A stretch of 64,000 nucleotides of DNA from Polyangia bacterium (GTDB taxonomy: Bacteria > Myxococcota_A > Polyangia > Nannocystales > Nannocystaceae): positions 372,001-436,000 of the forward strand of contig JAUIFF010000005.1 of NCBI GenBank assembly GCA_030429545.1, given 5' to 3'. Position 1 is the first letter of the stretch. Each line of letters begins with the position of its first letter. Of this stretch, positions 1-9,227 are shown piece after piece. The notes below the pieces were generated by a model that saw only the letters and a program-made list of their open reading frames with translations, had not been told where the DNA came from and searched no databases. The position numbers were made by a program, and so were the translations under genes.

Positions 1-1
1 C

Positions 2-1897
2 CTGACTGTTGAGCCATCTGGCGATTACTTCAAGATCGTCGAAACTGCCGACGCCAAAACCCGCACGCTGCCGCTTTATGGCGAGGACCGCAACGCCCCC
101 AGCAGCGACCGGTTTGTCACTCAGATCGTCCGGGTCAAAAACGGCAACACCAAGGAAATGGCCGACCTGCTCGGTAAGCTCAAGAGCAAGCAGGGCAGCA
201 TCGAAGTTGTTGGTGATACATTGATCATTACCGACAAGGGCTCGTCGATCCGCCGCCTCACCCGGCTGATCGGCGAGCTCGATCGGCCATTCGCCGGCGA
301 AAAGATCTACTTTTATCAGCTCCAATACGCCGACGCCGAGGAGGTCGCTGAGCTCGTTCAGGAGATTTTTGGGGCCAGCAACAACAGCAGCAGCAAATCG
401 AGTAAGAGCAAGAGCAGTGGGTCGAAGTTCAACAACGTCATTGTCGACGACCGCAGCAACACGATTATTATCGTGGCCGATGCCAGTGACTATGCAACGA
501 TTCGCCGGCTGATCAAAAAGCTCGATGTCAAGTTGCCCGGTGGGGCCGGACGCATGCATGTCAAGCGCCTGCGCAACGCCGATGCCAAGGAAGTCTCCCA
601 GGTGCTCTCAACCCTCGCTGGCGCAGCGTCGGGTGGCGGCGAAAAGAAGGGTCGCAACTCGACCGCGGCCAACCCCTCGGCCGCGCTGTTTTCGGGCGAA
701 GTCAAAATCACCCCCGACCCAGCCACGCGCTCGTTGGTCATCATCGCCTCGCAAAAGGACTTTGAGAACCTAGAGCCGATCATTGACGAGCTCGACTCGG
801 AGCGGACCCAGCTGTATATCGAGGTCTATCTGCTCGAGGTCAGCATGGGCCGCAATCTGAGCGCAGGGGCAGGTGCCCACGGCGGCTATGCGTTTGGCGA
901 AAATGGCGACACGGTTGGTATTATCAGCAGCGCGCCGACGGCTGATGTCAGCTCATTGTTGCTGTCGCCGCAGTCACTCGCATCGGGACTCGGTGGTGCC
1001 ATCATCGGTCCCCGCGAAATCTCAGCCCAGGCCCTTGGCACGTCCCAGGCCGTGCCGGTGTTTGGCCTGGTGATTCAGGCCCTGCAGACCAACACCGATG
1101 TCAATGTCATCAGCGAGCCGCATATCTACGCCGCCGACAACCAAGAGGCGCTGATCGAAGTTGGACGCAATGTGCCGACGCCAGGAGCTCTGTCCTTTAG
1201 TGCAGGTGGTAGTGGGCAGTCGCTAGTGCCGCTGCAGTCGGTTGAACGCCAGGATGTGACCCTGCGGATCAAGGTGAAGCCCTACGTCAACGACGAAAAA
1301 ACCGTGACCCTCGATGTCGAAGTCGAGGACCGCGATATCGCTGAACGCGACCCGACTTTAGGTGTCACAACCACCAAACGCCGCCTCAAGCTCGATAAGA
1401 TCGTTGGCCGCGACGACCACCCGGTGGTCCTAGGCGGCCTCATTCGCGAACGCGAAACCGAAACGATCAACCAAGTGCCCGGCTTGGGTTCGATTCCATT
1501 GCTCGGGTGGTTGTTCAAACGCAAGATCAAGACCAAGGAGAAGGTCAACTTCCTCATGGTCATGATCCCCCACATCCTCAAGTCGCCCGACGATGTCCGG
1601 CGGATCCACGAACGTCGCGACCGTGAGCGCCGCGAGTTTATGGAGCGCTATACCAACTTCAAACCCCACGAGCTGCCGGCCAATGTCAATTGGTCCAAAA
1701 AGTCAGGTTTGCTGTCGTCGATCGACCGCGCCGGGCGGACCATCGAAGAGGAAAATCGCCGGTTACTCGCGGCCGAAGAAGAGATGCGGGCCGAGGACAT
1801 CACCGGCGAGCTGGGGATGAGCCCACGACGCGACGACGGTCAAAACGCAGTTCTCACGGTTCAGCCCGCCAAAAAGAAACCTTCCCGCAAGAAGTAG
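2..1897 (+). CDS. gspD: Type II secretion outer-membrane secretin GspD (5' partial)
   Basis: Forms the multimeric outer-membrane channel of the type II secretion system. The reading frame is open from base 2, so the signal peptide and N0 domain lie upstream of the window. About 631 codons are visible. The repeated N-domains come first; they contain an unusual Ser/Lys-rich insert around 385-425 and a Gly/Ser linker around 630-660. The C-terminal secretin domain follows, with the VPGLGSIPLLGWLFK signature near residues 492-506. The protein ends in a charged Arg/Glu- then Lys-rich tail. It is the first visible gene of an eleven-gene operon, and gspE starts about 10 bases after its stop. The Ser-rich insert between N-domains is typical of longer secretins. 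Family assignment is firm; only the 5' end is missing. Confidence 0.95.
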   Translation: MTVEPSGDYFKIVETADAKTRTLPLYGEDRNAPSSDRFVTQIVRVKNGNTKEMADLLGKLKSKQGSIEVVGDTLIITDKGSSIRRLTRLIGELDRPFAGEKIYFYQLQYADAEEVAELVQEIFGASNNSSSKSSKSKSSGSKFNNVIVDDRSNTIIIVADASDYATIRRLIKKLDVKLPGGAGRMHVKRLRNADAKEVSQVLSTLAGAASGGGEKKGRNSTAANPSAALFSGEVKITPDPATRSLVIIASQKDFENLEPIIDELDSERTQLYIEVYLLEVSMGRNLSAGAGAHGGYAFGENGDTVGIISSAPTADVSSLLLSPQSLASGLGGAIIGPREISAQALGTSQAVPVFGLVIQALQTNTDVNVISEPHIYAADNQEALIEVGRNVPTPGALSFSAGGSGQSLVPLQSVERQDVTLRIKVKPYVNDEKTVTLDVEVEDRDIAERDPTLGVTTTKRRLKLDKIVGRDDHPVVLGGLIRERETETINQVPGLGSIPLLGWLFKRKIKTKEKVNFLMVMIPHILKSPDDVRRIHERRDRERREFMERYTNFKPHELPANVNWSKKSGLLSSIDRAGRTIEEENRRLLAAEEEMRAEDITGELGMSPRRDDGQNAVLTVQPAKKKPSRKK

Positions 1898-1907
1898 ACG
1901 ATTGCCC

Positions 1908-3743
1908 ATGGCCGCGAAACCACCACCCCCTCCGGGCGCCGCAAAGGCACAAAAGGCTGTCGTCTCACGGCCCGACGGGCGTCGTATTGGCGAAATCCTG
2001 ATCGAGCTCGGGGCGATTGGTCCCGATGCCCTCAGCGAAGCGTTGCAGATACAACATCTTGAGGACGACCGCGTCGGCGAGGCGTTGGTCCGGCTCAAGC
2101 ACTGCAGCGACTGGGATGTGTGCCAGGGGCTCGCCCGCCAGTTTGCCATGACCTGCCGCGAGAGCATCGATGTCAAGGACATCGAGGATGAGCTGATCGA
2201 GCAGTTGCCGATCCAGTTCGCCAAGTCCAACTCGGTCCTTCCGTGGAAGCTCGACGAGGACGAATGCGTGCTCGAGGTGTTTGCTGCCGATCCGCTCAAA
2301 CTCCTCGACATCGACGACCTCAGCCAGGTGTACGACGCCGACCTCAACGTCACCCTGATGCCGCGGTCGACGGTGCACGAGCTTATCAACAAGGTCTATG
2401 CCAAGCGCACCAAAGATGTCGACCTCGAGCGCAAAGAGGAGGAGTTTGGCGAGGAAGACGAGGACATCCTCCACGCCTCGGCCGAGGACGCGCCGATCAT
2501 TCGCTTTGTCAACAGCCTGATCTTCAACGCCTCCAAGGAGAAGGCCAGCGACATCCACATCGAGCCGGGCGACAAGGAAATCGTGGTGCGCAACCGGGTC
2601 GATGGTGTGTTGCACGAGGTCAAACGGGCGCCCAAGGCCCACCTGGCCAGCATCATTGCCCGCGTCAAAATCATGGCTGGGCTCAACATCGCCGAAAAAC
2701 GCCTGCCGCAGGACGGCCGAATCCGCCGCAAAATCGCCGGTAAAGAGGTCGACATGCGTGTTGCCACCGTGCCCACGGCCCACGGCGAACGCGTCACCAT
2801 CCGCCTGCTCGATAAGTCATCTGTGCTCCTCAACCTCGAGAGCATCGGGATTGCCCCGGACCACCTGCGCTCGATCAAAGAGGTCATTCACCGGCCACAC
2901 GGGATTTTCCTGGTCACCGGGCCGACCGGTTCGGGCAAGACCACCACGCTGTACTCGGCGCTTTCCGAGATCAACACACCCGACCTCAACATTCTCACCG
3001 TCGAAGACCCGGTTGAGTTCCAGCTCAAGGGCATTTCACAGGTCCAGGTACAAAAGAAAATCAACCTTACGTTTGCCGCCGGGCTGCGCAGCTTTTTGCG
3101 TCACGACCCGGACGTCATCATGGTTGGTGAGATCCGTGACCAGGAGACCGCCGAGATCGCGATTCAGGCGTCGCTCACCGGTCACCTTGTATTGTCAACG
3201 ATTCACACCAACGACTCGGCCACGGGGATTACCCGCCTGGTCGACATGGGGGTGCAGCCGTTCTTGGTCGCGTCGTCGCTGGTGGCGTTGCAGGCCCAAC
3301 GCTTGGTTCGGCGTGTATGTGCACATTGTGCCGAGGCCTATGTCCCGTCGCCAGCCGAACTCGACGAGGTCGGTATCGACCCCGACAAGTTTATGGACGG
3401 CGAGTACCCGCTCAAGGCTCCATTGCTCGATGAGCACGGCGACTTCGTCCCGTTTGTCGCCCCCTCGGGCCGTCGCCTGCCGCCGCCGCGCCATTTGTTT
3501 CGCGCCGCCGGCTGCAACCACTGCCACGGCAGCGGCTACTCGGGCCGTACCGGAGTTTATGAGGTGCTGACGGTGAGCGAGGAGATTCGTCGGATGGCGA
3601 TTCGCAACGCCGACGCCAGTGAGATCAAGGCCGTGGCCATCAAGGAAGGGCTTCGCACCCTGCGGGACGACGGCGCCCACAAGGCGATGATCGGTATGAC
3701 CACCCTCGAAGAAGTCATGCGCGTGACCGCGGAGGAGGCATAA
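1908..3743 (+). CDS. gspE: Type II secretion ATPase GspE
   Basis: Cytoplasmic hexameric ATPase that powers pseudopilus assembly, docking to GspL and GspF. An N-terminal MshEN-like domain covers about residues 20-150. The core P-loop GPTGSGKT is near residue 338, and the Asp/Walker B box ending VGEIRD is near 402. A zinc-binding four-cysteine loop has CAHC near 468 and CNHC near 534, as in canonical GspE. The length (about 611 aa) is slightly above usual because of a Pro/Ala-rich N-terminus and an insert in the Cys loop. ATG at 1908 is chosen; an in-frame TTG at 1902 lies closer to the purine-rich AAGAAG and could be the real start. A copy of the TGYANNTRCA palindrome lies in each half of the gene (2044, 3314). 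Confidence 0.95.
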   Translation: MAAKPPPPPGAAKAQKAVVSRPDGRRIGEILIELGAIGPDALSEALQIQHLEDDRVGEALVRLKHCSDWDVCQGLARQFAMTCRESIDVKDIEDELIEQLPIQFAKSNSVLPWKLDEDECVLEVFAADPLKLLDIDDLSQVYDADLNVTLMPRSTVHELINKVYAKRTKDVDLERKEEEFGEEDEDILHASAEDAPIIRFVNSLIFNASKEKASDIHIEPGDKEIVVRNRVDGVLHEVKRAPKAHLASIIARVKIMAGLNIAEKRLPQDGRIRRKIAGKEVDMRVATVPTAHGERVTIRLLDKSSVLLNLESIGIAPDHLRSIKEVIHRPHGIFLVTGPTGSGKTTTLYSALSEINTPDLNILTVEDPVEFQLKGISQVQVQKKINLTFAAGLRSFLRHDPDVIMVGEIRDQETAEIAIQASLTGHLVLSTIHTNDSATGITRLVDMGVQPFLVASSLVALQAQRLVRRVCAHCAEAYVPSPAELDEVGIDPDKFMDGEYPLKAPLLDEHGDFVPFVAPSGRRLPPPRHLFRAAGCNHCHGSGYSGRTGVYEVLTVSEEIRRMAIRNADASEIKAVAIKEGLRTLRDDGAHKAMIGMTTLEEVMRVTAEEA

Positions 3744-3750
3744 CCCGGCG

Positions 3751-4995
3751 ATGCCAGCCTATGCATATACAGGCCTCAAGGGCGGTGGCAAAACCGTCAA
3801 GGGCATTGAGCAGGCCGACAACGTCAATGCCCTGAAGGCTGCGCTCAAACGCAAGGGCATTTACCTGACCACGGTCACCGAGACCAAGGCAGGTGCGGCG
3901 GCGGCTGCCGGTGCTGGTGGTGGCGGTCGCGAGATCGACTTAGGCGCGATGTTTGACCGGGTTTCACCCAAGTTGGTGGCCCAGACCACGCGCCTGTTGT
4001 CGACGTTGTTGTGCGCCGGTGTAACCCTTCCCGAGGCCCTTGCCGCCCTCACCGAGCAGGTCGAGAGCGAACGCTTTCGCGGCATCCTGAGCACGGTGCA
4101 CACCAAGGTCAACGAGGGCTCTTCGCTGGCCGACGCGATGCGTCCGTACCCCGACGTCTTCAAGTCATTGTATATCAATATGGTTCGCGCTGGCGAAGCC
4201 TCGGGCTCGTTGGAGACGGTGCTCGAGCGGATCGCCGACTTCATGGACCAGCAGGAGGAGCTCAAGGGCAAGGTCTCGGCGGCGATGGTTTACCCCGCGG
4301 TGATGGCCGTGATCGGTGGCGGGATCGTGACCATGCTGATGCTGACGGTCGTCCCGGAAATCATGTCGATGTTCGACGACATGGGCTCTGAGTTGCCGTG
4401 GAATACCGCCCTGTTGATTTGGCTGAGCGAGTTTTTGGGCGACTTTTGGTGGCTGTTGATGATTGCCGCGCCGGGTGTGGTTTACCTGTTTCGCCGGTGG
4501 AAGGCGACCGAGGCCGGACGCAAGACGTTTGACGGCTTTGCTCTCAAGATTCCGGTGGTCGGGGACCTCGTGCGCAAGGTTGCGATCGCCCGGTTTGCCC
4601 GCACCCTCGCCACCATGTTGGCCAGTGGGGTGCAGCTGTTGCAGGCCCTCGACATCGTTCGCACGTTGCTCGGCAACGCGGTGCTCGAAGAAGTCGTGGT
4701 CGCCGCCCGCAACAACATTCGCGAGGGTGAGGGCATCGCCCCGGCCCTGCGCCGCAGCGGCGAGTTTCCGGCCCTGGTCGTGCACATGGTTGGCGTTGGC
4801 GAGCGATCGGGCCAACTCGAGCAAATGCTCACCGACGTCGCCAACACCTACGACCGCGAGGTGTCCGACGCACTCGCGCGCATGACCTCGCTGCTCGAAC
4901 CCCTCATGATTGTCCTGATGGGTGGGAGCGTGGCCTTCATTGTGTTTTCCATCATGCAGCCGATCATGATGATGAATGAAATGGCAACCCAGTAA
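3751..4995 (+). CDS. gspF: Type II secretion inner-membrane platform protein GspF
   Basis: Polytopic inner-membrane protein that couples GspE to the growing pseudopilus. The 414 residues match the family. A short N-terminal domain starts MPAYAYTG and is followed by an Ala/Gly-rich linker (about 48-58). Two T2SSF cytoplasmic helical domains follow, roughly 70-190 and 270-385. Hydrophobic segments lie near 180-200, 228-250 and 385-408. The Met-rich C-terminus (MQPIMMMNEM) is typical of GspF/PilC proteins. The gene begins 7 bases after gspE. A TGCATATACA palindrome sits in codons 4-8. Confidence 0.95.
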   Translation: MPAYAYTGLKGGGKTVKGIEQADNVNALKAALKRKGIYLTTVTETKAGAAAAAGAGGGGREIDLGAMFDRVSPKLVAQTTRLLSTLLCAGVTLPEALAALTEQVESERFRGILSTVHTKVNEGSSLADAMRPYPDVFKSLYINMVRAGEASGSLETVLERIADFMDQQEELKGKVSAAMVYPAVMAVIGGGIVTMLMLTVVPEIMSMFDDMGSELPWNTALLIWLSEFLGDFWWLLMIAAPGVVYLFRRWKATEAGRKTFDGFALKIPVVGDLVRKVAIARFARTLATMLASGVQLLQALDIVRTLLGNAVLEEVVVAARNNIREGEGIAPALRRSGEFPALVVHMVGVGERSGQLEQMLTDVANTYDREVSDALARMTSLLEPLMIVLMGGSVAFIVFSIMQPIMMMNEMATQ

Positions 4996-5035
4996 CCCGA
5001 GTTTCAAACCGACGTCCCGAAAGGAAACAAACAAC

Positions 5036-5479
5036 ATGTCGACTCCGCAACCGCAAACTCAAATCGCCGCCAAAGCCAGCGAGCGTGGCATGACCCTCAT
5101 CGAGATCCTGGTGGTGTTGGCCATCATCGGGCTGGTGATGGGTGGTGTTGGTGTATATGCATTCGGTCAGTTCAAGCAGGCCCGCATCGACAACGCCTGG
5201 AACGAGATCCGCCAGCTCGAAATGAACGTCGAGACCTACATGATGCAGGCCAACAAGTGTCCCAAATCGATGCAGGACCTCAAGGCCCGCGGGGTGATCA
5301 AAAAGGTCACCAAAGACCCCTGGGGTCAGGATTGGGTCATCAAGTGCCCGGGTGAGCACGGCGACGCCGACATCAGCTCCGGCGGCCCCGACAAGCAGCT
5401 TGGCAACGATGACGACGTCAACTCGTGGGAGACCAAAAAGACCGCCGAAGAGGCTGGCGACGACGACAAAAAAGAGTAA
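5036..5479 (+). CDS. gspG: Major pseudopilin GspG
   Basis: Main subunit of the periplasmic pseudopilus. The start at 5036 is chosen over an upstream in-frame ATG (4976, inside gspF) because AAGGAA lies about 9 bases before it. The 147-aa precursor has an 18-residue leader ending SERG. The prepilin-peptidase site gives a mature protein beginning MTLIEI, with the conserved Glu at +5; Met at +1 replaces the usual Phe. The C-terminal calcium-binding loop is recognisable (DPWGQDW, then GEHGDADISSGGPD). The very end is acidic (Asp/Glu/Lys). It is a normal member of the operon. Confidence 0.95.
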   Translation: MSTPQPQTQIAAKASERGMTLIEILVVLAIIGLVMGGVGVYAFGQFKQARIDNAWNEIRQLEMNVETYMMQANKCPKSMQDLKARGVIKKVTKDPWGQDWVIKCPGEHGDADISSGGPDKQLGNDDDVNSWETKKTAEEAGDDDKKE

Positions 5480-5513
5480 CCTGACTGATTGTACGGTTTG
5501 ACGCGAGTTTCCT

Positions 5514-6425
5514 ATGCACCTGCCTGTTCAACAGATTTTGCCGGTCGCCTATGGCGACAGTGAGATATGTTCGGATGGACAGGTGCATGCGAATGCCCGC
5601 GGCATGTCGCTCATCGAAATCATGATGGTGCTCGCGGTTGTCGGGTTGATCGTTGGCTCGATTCTCACCGGGTTGGGTTCGGGCCGCGTGGCCGAGTCCA
5701 CCCGCGCCTCGAATCAACTCGCCAACACCATCCGCTTTGCCTTCAACAAGGCCCGGGTAACCGGTGCCCACATCCGCATGCACATCGACCTAGACGCCGG
5801 GCTGGTCACCCTGCAAAAGGCCGATGAGGCGATGTATTTGCCAGCGACCGATCGCGACGGCCGGTTGACGGTGATCGATGAATCGAGGCAACGCGAACGC
5901 GACGAGCGTGACAAACAGATCGCCGAGCAATACAACCGTTCGATCCAGGGTCGTGCACTCGGTGTAGGTGCAAGGCTTAGTGGCAACGATACCGATGATG
6001 CTCCGGCGGCCGACACCGACCTAGAGGCCTACGACCCCTACGCCACACCGCCCAAAACCGTGCCACGGCGCAAGCCGCCGCTGTTTTCGGCATTTACCGA
6101 GGAAGACGACCAAAGCCATAGCGAGCTGCGTAAGCCGCTCAAATTTCCGGCGACCACCAAGATCAAGTCGGTCCGCACAAGCGACGACTTTAAGGCCACG
6201 ACCGAGGGCGATGCCTACCTGTATTTCTTCCCCCAGGGGCGCACCCAGCAGGCACATATCCAGATTGTTGCAACTGCCGACGAGACAGATGGCTATACAA
6301 TCATTACCCACCCGCTGACCGGGCGCATTGAGGTCAAGGACGGGCTCATCGACCTCGAGTTGCCTACCGACCCCCGCGACGCCGAGGACGACTTGGGTGA
6401 GCGCGAACAGCGGAGGGCATTTTAA
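5514..6425 (+). CDS. gspH: Minor pseudopilin GspH-like
   Basis: Minor pseudopilin expected at the pseudopilus tip. The prepilin motif ARG/MSLIEIMMV is clear, with Glu at mature +5, followed by a hydrophobic helix. With the ATG at 5514 the leader is 30 residues; an in-frame GTG at 5583 behind a GGA-rich stretch would give a more usual 7-residue leader and may be the true start. The roughly 275-residue mature part is longer than most GspH proteins because of a charged middle region (about 120-200). The last codon overlaps the gspI start. Assignment as GspH rests on order (G-H-I-J-K) and the leader; the C-terminal fold is not recognisable by eye. Confidence 0.85.
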   Translation: MHLPVQQILPVAYGDSEICSDGQVHANARGMSLIEIMMVLAVVGLIVGSILTGLGSGRVAESTRASNQLANTIRFAFNKARVTGAHIRMHIDLDAGLVTLQKADEAMYLPATDRDGRLTVIDESRQRERDERDKQIAEQYNRSIQGRALGVGARLSGNDTDDAPAADTDLEAYDPYATPPKTVPRRKPPLFSAFTEEDDQSHSELRKPLKFPATTKIKSVRTSDDFKATTEGDAYLYFFPQGRTQQAHIQIVATADETDGYTIITHPLTGRIEVKDGLIDLELPTDPRDAEDDLGEREQRRAF

Positions 6426-7174
6426 TGGCAAAGCCCGCCAAAAATATGCAGGTGCAACAACCACGGCAGGCCGGCAATGCCGGGTTTTCCCTGCTCGAGG
6501 TGATGGTTGCCCTGGCGATTTTGGCGATTTCGCTGACCTCGTTGCTCAACGCCCAAACCGCGAGTATCCGGGCCACACGCTATGCCCAGGCGATTACCTC
6601 GGTGGTGTTTTTGGCCGAGTATGCGCTGGTCGATGTCGAGTGGCGGATTCAAAAAGACGGCGGCTGGGTCGGTGAGGACAAGTACTACGAAGGTGATTTT
6701 TCGGAGCAGGGTTGGCCCGATGTCACCTACTCGTGCCTGATCGATTTTATCGAAATGCCCGAGTACAACGAGTTGCGCGAGGCCAAGGCCGAGGCCGATA
6801 CCGATGGCGGTGTTGGCAGTGGCAGCAATGTTCGCGACGCCGCGGACCAGGCATTTTCGGCCCTGCAACTGGTGTGGCCGGTGGTCAAACAGGGCATCGA
6901 GCGATCGATTCGCAAGGTCCAGTGCACGGTCTATTTCAAAAATGGCACGGTTGACGAGGAGTACACCCTAGAGACGTTTTGGACCGATCCAGAGCAACTC
7001 AAGGTGCTGCCCCAACTCGGTGGCGAGGACATGGGCGACGGTGGCGATGGTGGCGACGGCGGTGGAGCAGGTGCCGGCCCAGGTGGTGGCGGGGCAACCG
7101 GAACGCGGCCCGGGGGCGGCGGCTCGTCTGGCTCACGCCCGGGTGGCATCAAGTTTGGGGAGGGCCGCGGATGA
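6425..7174 (+). CDS. gspI: Minor pseudopilin GspI-like with Gly-rich tail
   Basis: Minor pseudopilin thought to nucleate the tip complex with J and K. The leader ends NAG and the mature protein starts FSLLEVMVALAIL with Glu at +5, typical of GspI. It then differs from the roughly 125-aa family: the protein is 249 aa, with an extended soluble domain and a C-terminal tail (about 200-245) made almost only of Gly, Asp, Ser, Arg and Pro. The start overlaps the gspH stop, and the stop overlaps gspJ in an ATGA arrangement, so the genes are translationally coupled. Confidence 0.88.
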   Translation: MAKPAKNMQVQQPRQAGNAGFSLLEVMVALAILAISLTSLLNAQTASIRATRYAQAITSVVFLAEYALVDVEWRIQKDGGWVGEDKYYEGDFSEQGWPDVTYSCLIDFIEMPEYNELREAKAEADTDGGVGSGSNVRDAADQAFSALQLVWPVVKQGIERSIRKVQCTVYFKNGTVDEEYTLETFWTDPEQLKVLPQLGGEDMGDGGDGGDGGGAGAGPGGGGATGTRPGGGGSSGSRPGGIKFGEGRG

Positions 7175-7857
7175 ACCTCCAAACCCAACGTGGCATGACT
7201 CTGGTCGAAATCATGATCGCCCTGGCGATCATGTCGATGATGATGATCAGTGTATATTCAGCTTTCCGCGGTACTCGCCAGGGCATGGAAGTCGCCGAGA
7301 CCTACCAAACCCGCTACGCCGTGTTGCGCAACTGCATGTCGCGGATGAGCGCCGAGATCGGCATGAGCTACCTGTCGTTCAACCGCCCGCTCGGCGAGGA
7401 CAAGCACTACACGCTGTTTGAGGGCCAGGACCTGACGGGTGGCGACAACTTGACGTTTTCGGCATTTGCCCATGTACGCATGCGGATGGATGCCGACGAG
7501 AGCGATCAAAGTGTCATCCAATATGTGCTGTTGCCCGACCCGGAAAACTCGGAGCGCAGCCATGTTTTCCGGCGTGAAACCAGGCGCCTGACCGGTGAGA
7601 CGCCGATCCAGATCGAGCAGCGGGTGCCGGCGTTTGTGTTTTGCGAAGATGTCGAGAAGCTCGAGTTCCGCTATTGGGACGACAAAAAAATCGAGTGGGT
7701 CGACGAGTGGCGGACAACCAAAAAAGACATGCACCCCGACCGCTTGCCGCAGCGGGTGATGATCACCATGCGGGTGCGCGACCCCAACGGCGAACTGCAA
7801 ACCTTTACCACCCAAACCATCCTGTTTATGCAGGAGCGAATCGACCTGTCGAAGTAG
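7171..7857 (+). CDS. gspJ: Minor pseudopilin GspJ
   Basis: Minor pseudopilin of the tip complex. The start ATG at 7171 overlaps the gspI stop (ATGA). A very short leader, MNLQTQRG, precedes mature MTLVEIMIALAIMSMMM with Glu at +5. The 228 aa agree with the family. The soluble domain includes the pattern typical of GspJ (FRRETRRL in the middle; FRYWDDKKIEWVDEW towards the end). gspK follows after 2 bases. Confidence 0.93.
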   Translation: MNLQTQRGMTLVEIMIALAIMSMMMISVYSAFRGTRQGMEVAETYQTRYAVLRNCMSRMSAEIGMSYLSFNRPLGEDKHYTLFEGQDLTGGDNLTFSAFAHVRMRMDADESDQSVIQYVLLPDPENSERSHVFRRETRRLTGETPIQIEQRVPAFVFCEDVEKLEFRYWDDKKIEWVDEWRTTKKDMHPDRLPQRVMITMRVRDPNGELQTFTTQTILFMQERIDLSK

Positions 7858-7859
7858 CC

Positions 7860-9221
7860 ATGTCCATGCCTGTACAAGATACGCCGGCCGTTGAGGCGCA
7901 GGGGCCCGAGGTCGCTGCCAGGGCGCAGTATGGGGTGGCGCTGTTGATGGTTTTGGCGTGTTTGGCCGTGTTGATGCCGGTGACGGCGAGCTTTAGTTAC
8001 ACTGCCCGGGTCGACTGGCAAGCCGCGATCAACCTGCGCGATGAGGTCGCGGCCCGCAACATCGAGCGTGGTGCCCTACGGCTATCGCTGTTGCTGTTTG
8101 AGCTCCAGCGGATGGTGTTTAGCCAAAAGCAGTTTCGCGACATGTTTGGCAACTACGACATCACCCAGGTGGCGCCCTACCTGATGTCGGCATTCGGCGA
8201 GCCCGATGGTGCCGAGCAAATCGCCGGGCTCGCGAGTATGGCCGGGTTTGACGGGATCAATGCAGATGCATTTAAAGGCCTGTCGCTGACCAAGGGGAGC
8301 TTTCAGTTTCGGGTTGAGGCCGAGAGCGGCAAGCTCAACATCAACTGTTTGGCCGACGACAAAAAGTCCGGCAAAGAGACGCCCCAAGCACGCACCGTCG
8401 AGGCCCTCGACGCGATGCTGATGCCCAAGATTTACGACCCGTTGTTCGACGAGATTCGCTCCGACGGCCAGCGCTACAACCGGGTTGAAACCGTGCGGGC
8501 GATGGCCGACTACATCGACGAAAACACCAAGAAGTTTGACATGCTCAAGCTCAAGTCGGGGTCGTCGAACGAACGCTACCGCTACCTCGAATTGTTTGAC
8601 CCCTACGAGCCGCGCAATGCCAGGCTCGACAGCGTCGAAGAGCTCAATCTGGTCCAGGGGGTCAACGACGACGTCATGATGGCGATCGGTGCCGACCTCA
8701 CGGTCTACGGTGATTGTAAGGTCAACTTAAATTTTGCCAGCGCCGACCAAATTGCCCTGGTGTTGCGCTACGCGGCCAAGGCCGGTGATCGCTGGAAAAC
8801 CGAGGGCGACAACTACCTGCTCATGACCCTGCCGCTGGCGCGCTACATCGTCGAGTCCCGCGAGTTCAATCTGTTCAAGGACCTCAAGGCGTTTCAGACT
8901 GCCGTCGAAAAACCCGACCAGTTTCTCAACCCGCTGTTGGCCATGGCCGGCTCGTCTGGCTCGACCAGCAACGAGGGCCTCAACCTCCCGCGCATCCCCG
9001 AGGGAATTTCGGTGTGGCAGACCGGCGGCAGCAACAAAGACGGCGATGAGTGGGGTGGCCTCAAGGACATTGCCACAGTTGCGCCCGAGCGGGTCTATCG
9101 CGTCGAAATCATCTCATCACTCGGTTCCGTCAAAAAACGCATGACGGCGGTTTACGACATGCAATACGTACGCAGCCAGTCCCAGGGCAAGGGCGCGTGG
9201 CTTTATTACCGCGAGGATTAA
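7860..9221 (+). CDS. gspK: Minor pseudopilin GspK
   Basis: Large minor pseudopilin capping the pseudopilus. Start ATG at 7860, two bases after gspJ. After a leader of about 38 residues comes a hydrophobic helix with GVALLMVLACLAVL; as in other GspK proteins it lacks the +5 Glu. A large helical insert domain follows, with the conserved ESGKLNIN near residue 155. At 453 aa it is longer than E. coli GspK (about 330); the extra sequence is in the C-terminal half. A perfect TGCAGATGCA palindrome occurs at 8261. Confidence 0.92.
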   Translation: MSMPVQDTPAVEAQGPEVAARAQYGVALLMVLACLAVLMPVTASFSYTARVDWQAAINLRDEVAARNIERGALRLSLLLFELQRMVFSQKQFRDMFGNYDITQVAPYLMSAFGEPDGAEQIAGLASMAGFDGINADAFKGLSLTKGSFQFRVEAESGKLNINCLADDKKSGKETPQARTVEALDAMLMPKIYDPLFDEIRSDGQRYNRVETVRAMADYIDENTKKFDMLKLKSGSSNERYRYLELFDPYEPRNARLDSVEELNLVQGVNDDVMMAIGADLTVYGDCKVNLNFASADQIALVLRYAAKAGDRWKTEGDNYLLMTLPLARYIVESREFNLFKDLKAFQTAVEKPDQFLNPLLAMAGSSGSTSNEGLNLPRIPEGISVWQTGGSNKDGDEWGGLKDIATVAPERVYRVEIISSLGSVKKRMTAVYDMQYVRSQSQGKGAWLYYRED

Positions 9222-9227
9222 CGCTCC

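Noticed and set aside
1965..2783. 272-residue minus-strand frame opposite gspE
   Set aside because: Shadow of a certain gene; no independent signal.
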